A stretch of DNA of 9,067 nt from a bacterium UBP1_UBA4771 (GTDB lineage Bacteria; Krumholzibacteriota; Krumholzibacteriia; Krumholzibacteriales; Krumholzibacteriaceae). This document shows, piece after piece, positions 6,660 through 9,067 of this stretch; position 1 is the stretch's first letter; the number at the start of each line of letters is the position of its first letter. Made by a program: the position numbers and the translations under genes. The notes beneath the pieces are model-generated. The model was not told where the DNA came from. It searched no databases and saw only the letters and a list, made by a program, of their open reading frames with translations. The stretch lies in assembly GCA_002403295.1 (NCBI GenBank), contig DHHN01000013.1, positions 11,083-20,149 on the forward strand. The letters run 5' to 3'.

Positions 6660-7766
6660 TCACCGCGCGCGCGAGCCGCCCGTCGACGCCACGATGCCGC
6701 AGGCGCCGAGAATCTTCTCCTCCGAAGCCTCGCTCGTCGAGAAACGCACCATCCGGCGCAGCGCGAGCGCGTATACGCCGGCGAGCAGCGCGACGGCGGC
6801 GCAGAGCGCCGGCACGCTGCCGCGCATGGTGAGCACGCCGAGCGCGCCGAACGCGGCCGCGAGCGTCCAGAGAGTGGCGTCGACCTTCCGCACGGAGCGG
6901 AAGCGATAGAGGAGCATGTGGTGCAGGTGGCGGTGGTCGGCCTCGAAGATCGGCCGCCGCATCGCGATGCGCCGCGAGAACGCGAGCGCCGTATCGAGTA
7001 TCGGCACGCCGAGGACGACGACGTTTCCCGCCATGCGGAAGAAGAGGTTCGTGCCGGGGATGAGCAGCAGGAGCGAGACGAGACCGAAGAGCAGTCCGAG
7101 GAAGAGGCTCCCCGAATCCCCCATGAATATCGTCGCCGGCGGAAAGTTGTACCGGAGAAAACCGAGCGAGGCGCCGCACGCGACGAGCGACAGCACGACG
7201 GCGAGCGGCTGATTCAGAAAGATGCCCGCCGCGGCGAACGAGGCGCCCGCGATGCAGGCGAGGCCCGCGGCGAGGCCGTCGAGACCGTCGATGAGATTGA
7301 ACGACGTCGTGACGACGAGCATCCAAACCGACGCTCCGCCGAAAAGCGGCAGCAGCAGGTAGAGCGGCACGCGCAGAACGCGGAAATGATCGAGCAGCGC
7401 GAGCCCCACGGACGCGACGAACACGGAGACCGATATCTGGAGGATGAGCTTGTAGAGATAATGAAGGCTCCGCAGGTCGTCGATGATGCCGAGAAGAAAC
7501 ACGAGGAATCCGCTCGCGATGAGCACGGGGATGAGCGAGCGCTCGAGCGCGCCGCCGTCGACGGCGAAGAGGAACACCGGAATGAGGGCGAAGAGGATCG
7601 CGCCGATGATCGCGGCGCCGCCGATGTGGGCTATGTCGCGGCTCGTCCTCCCGTTCGGCTTTTCGAGGATGTTGAGGCGCGCCGCGACGGCGCGGACGAT
7701 CGGCGTGAACACGACGGCGAAACCGGCTGACAGCCCGAGTGCGAGTACGAACCCGATATTCGTCAC
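6660..7766 (-). CDS. WecA/TagO/MraY-family undecaprenyl-phosphate sugar-1-phosphate transferase
   Basis: 368 residues with about ten hydrophobic segments, an inner membrane enzyme. The family transfers a sugar-1-phosphate (usually GlcNAc-1-P) from its UDP form to undecaprenyl phosphate, starting a surface glycan. Motifs in order: HIGGAAI (47-53), IIDDLRSLHYLYKL with Mg-binding D96/D97, FNLIDGLDGLAAG (156-168), RYNFPPATIFMGDSGSLF (205-222), and DHRHLHHMLL (277-286), the HxHH motif marking WecA/TagO/WbpL relatives rather than MraY. The start is GTG 7766, supported by AAGGAG 8 bases upstream (7775-7780). The linked wecB-type epimerase suggests GlcNAc-1-P as substrate and a ManNAc-containing glycan as product, but the exact sugar and polymer cannot be read from sequence. 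The hydrophilic tail after about residue 342 has no recognised motif. Confidence 0.93.
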   Translation of the reverse strand: MTNIGFVLALGLSAGFAVVFTPIVRAVAARLNILEKPNGRTSRDIAHIGGAAIIGAILFALIPVFLFAVDGGALERSLIPVLIASGFLVFLLGIIDDLRSLHYLYKLILQISVSVFVASVGLALLDHFRVLRVPLYLLLPLFGGASVWMLVVTTSFNLIDGLDGLAAGLACIAGASFAAAGIFLNQPLAVVLSLVACGASLGFLRYNFPPATIFMGDSGSLFLGLLFGLVSLLLLIPGTNLFFRMAGNVVVLGVPILDTALAFSRRIAMRRPIFEADHRHLHHMLLYRFRSVRKVDATLWTLAAAFGALGVLTMRGSVPALCAAVALLAGVYALALRRMVRFSTSEASEEKILGACGIVASTGGSRAR

Positions 7767-7798
7767 CTATGCGGCTCCTTGATCCCCCGTCCAATCGA

Positions 7799-7827
7799 AG
7801 CATCGATAATCGACCGGACGATGTCAA
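7799..7827 (-). promoter_or_regulatory. Candidate promoter for the wecA-like gene
   Basis: A perfect TTGACA (7827-7822) is followed after 17 bases by GATGCT (7804-7799), a weak -10 match. The predicted start near 7792 would leave a leader of about 25 bases. An inverted repeat, ATCGA-AGCA-TCGAT on the plus strand at about 7794-7807, overlaps the -10 box and could be an operator. The -35 is strong; the -10 assignment is uncertain. Confidence 0.45.
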
Positions 7828-7828
7828 G

Positions 7829-7877
7829 AAAAGGTTTTCGCGCGGCCCCGCCCGGCGCTCCGCTCCCCGCCGCGGGG
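7829..7877 (-). terminator. Weak terminator candidate after the wecB-type gene
   Basis: The gap following the epimerase stop is very GC-rich. It holds a perfect hairpin CCCCG-CGG-CGGGG (7877-7865) and a second imperfect GC-rich stem further on, ending in a T4 run (7832-7829). No stem is directly followed by a long T run, so intrinsic termination is uncertain. Readthrough into the wecA-like gene is possible. Confidence 0.25.
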
Positions 7878-7883
7878 CGTTCG

Positions 7884-8972
7884 TCACGCGAAATGCCGCT
7901 CGAGGACGTCGGCGATCCGGCCCGCTGTCCCGCCGTCCCAGAGGGGCGGCACGCGGTGCTCCCGCGCCGCGCCGCCGAGGATGCGCGCCGCCTCCTCGCG
8001 GATGCGGCCGGGATCGGTCCCGACGAGCACGTTCGTGCCGATCTCGATCGTGATCGGACGCTCCGTGTTCTCGCGGACCGTGAGACAGGGGATGCCGAGA
8101 ACGGTCGTCTCCTCCTGGATGCCGCCGGAGTCCGTGATGACGATGCGAGCGTGGCGCTCGGCCTTGACGAAATCGAGGTAGCCGAGCGGCTCGACGAGGC
8201 GCATCCCCCTCGCCGCGGCGATCCCGACGCCCGACGCCTCGATCATCTTGCGCGTGCGGGGATGCACGGGAAAGACGACCGGGACCGACCGGGCGATCTC
8301 TCCGAGGGCGTCCATGATGCCGGCGAGCCGCGCCGGGTCGTCGACGTTCGAGGGGCGGTGGAGCGTGACGAGCACGTACCCGCCCGGCGCGAGGCCGAGG
8401 TCGTCGAGGACGCGCGAGGACTCCGCCTTTTCGAGGTAGAAGAGCAGCGAGTCGATCATGATGTTCCCGACGTAGAAGATCCGGTCGGCCGTCACGCCCT
8501 CGCGCAGAAGGTTCGTCTCGGCTTCGGGAGACGTCGTGAAGCAGAAGCGCGAGAGGATGTCCGTGACCATGCGGTTCGTCTCCTCCGGCATCGTCCGGTC
8601 GAAGCTCCGGAGCCCGGCCTCGACGTGCGCGACGGGCACGAGCAGCTTCGCCGCGACGAGCGAGCACGCGAGCGTCGAGTTCACGTCGCCGACGACGGCG
8701 ACGAGGTCGGGGCGCTCCCGCTCCACGACGCCCTCGAAGGCGGTCATGATCCTCGCCGTCTGCGCGGCGTGCGAGCCGGAGCCGACGCCGAGATAGATGT
8801 CGGGCTCGGGAAGCTCGAGGTCATCGAAGAAGACGCGCGACATGTTCCCGTCGTAGTGCTGCCCCGTGTGGACGAGCAGCGTCTCGACGCGCCCCCGCGC
8901 CTTGAACTCGCGGATGAGGGGCGCGGCCTTCATGAAGTTCGGCCTCGCGCCGACGATGACCGCAGCTTTCAT
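7884..8972 (-). CDS. wecB: Non-hydrolysing UDP-N-acetylglucosamine 2-epimerase
   Basis: 362 residues, typical for cytoplasmic WecB/MnaA, which interconverts UDP-GlcNAc and UDP-ManNAc. Motifs in order: GARPNFMK (8-15), HTGQHYD (35-41), GDVNST with D96 (95-100), HVEAGLRS with E118 (116-123), MPEETNR with E130/E131 (128-134), LVTLHRPSNVDD with H205 (201-212), PVHPRTRK (235-242), TDSGGIQEE (280-288) and VRENTERP (299-306), which cover the known catalytic and UDP-binding positions (E. coli D95, E117, E131, H213). The ATG at 8972 is fixed by AAGGAG 5 bases upstream (8978-8983) and by the family N-terminus; a longer frame to 9065 is not needed. It overlaps the previous gene by ATGA, so it is part of an operon entering from the right. 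It supplies UDP-ManNAc for a surface polysaccharide; the polymer type is unknown. Confidence 0.95.
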   Translation of the reverse strand: MKAAVIVGARPNFMKAAPLIREFKARGRVETLLVHTGQHYDGNMSRVFFDDLELPEPDIYLGVGSGSHAAQTARIMTAFEGVVERERPDLVAVVGDVNSTLACSLVAAKLLVPVAHVEAGLRSFDRTMPEETNRMVTDILSRFCFTTSPEAETNLLREGVTADRIFYVGNIMIDSLLFYLEKAESSRVLDDLGLAPGGYVLVTLHRPSNVDDPARLAGIMDALGEIARSVPVVFPVHPRTRKMIEASGVGIAAARGMRLVEPLGYLDFVKAERHARIVITDSGGIQEETTVLGIPCLTVRENTERPITIEIGTNVLVGTDPGRIREEAARILGGAAREHRVPPLWDGGTAGRIADVLERHFA

Positions 8973-9067
8973 CGGTGCTCCTTCGGTGCGTTCCCGCCTC
9001 GCAGGCGCTCGCGGTAGAGTCTCGCGTAGTACCGCATGAACCGCCCCTCCTTGATCGGGCGCCACCA
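8969..9067 (-). CDS. C-terminal end of an unidentified gene upstream of wecB
   Basis: An open frame enters from the right edge and ends at TGA 8971-8969, sharing an ATGA overlap with the wecB start. The 32 visible residues (WWRPIKEGRFMRYYARLYRE, then a basic tail ending APKEHR) form a basic, aromatic, probably helical end. The exact stop-start overlap, and the absence of any alternative frame feeding the epimerase, support a real gene. The piece is too short to name a family. A sugar-nucleotide enzyme or glycosyltransferase would fit the context, but that is a guess. Confidence 0.6.
   Translation of the reverse strand, partial: WWRPIKEGRFMRYYARLYRERLRGGNAPKEHR

Noticed and set aside
7829..7838. 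Palindrome GAAAA-CC-TTTTC as a stand-alone terminator or operator
   Set aside because: The loop of two bases is too tight for a stable hairpin and the AT stem is weak; it is kept only as part of the low-confidence terminator region.
7884..8972. HRPSN in the epimerase in place of the HRxEN seen in some relatives, as an active-site oddity
   Set aside because: The histidine is kept, and I recall the HRPSN form in one branch of non-hydrolysing epimerases, so it is not clearly unusual.

Overview
This is a high-GC bacterial window in which every supported gene lies on the minus strand, so transcription runs from the right end (9067) to the left end (1). No RNA gene, insertion sequence, CRISPR array or integrase is visible. 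The gene content suggests a Gram-negative-type bacterium. A PorX-type response regulator and a PorY-like kinase are typical of Bacteroidota and relatives in the FCB group. The strong GC bias argues against an ordinary Bacteroidota genome, so an FCB-related candidate phylum (Krumholzibacteriota- or Eisenbacteria-like) is a low-confidence guess. Well-placed AAGGAG ribosome binding sites precede four genes.

Right block (9067 to 6660), surface polysaccharide: the last 32 codons of an unidentified gene overlap, through an ATGA junction, a UDP-GlcNAc 2-epimerase (wecB type). A 117-bp gap with a candidate promoter (perfect TTGACA) follows, and then a WecA/TagO/MraY-family polyprenyl-phosphate sugar-1-phosphate transferase. 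Together they would make UDP-ManNAc and load the first sugar phosphate onto undecaprenyl phosphate.

Left block (6565 to 1), one apparent operon of seven tightly packed genes behind a candidate promoter at 6608-6636. The order is: a porphobilinogen deaminase (HemC)-like protein that has lost its cofactor cysteine and its catalytic residues; serS; a PorY-like membrane histidine kinase; a PorX-like response regulator with a PglZ phosphodiesterase domain; tsaE; tsaB; and rimI (cut by the window edge). Gaps are 3 to 7 bp, or the genes overlap. The unit therefore joins translation functions (seryl-tRNA charging, t6A37 tRNA modification, ribosomal protein acetylation) to a complete two-component system.

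The two most interesting items are the apparently non-catalytic HemC-fold protein that opens the operon and the PorY-PorX pair embedded among translation genes.
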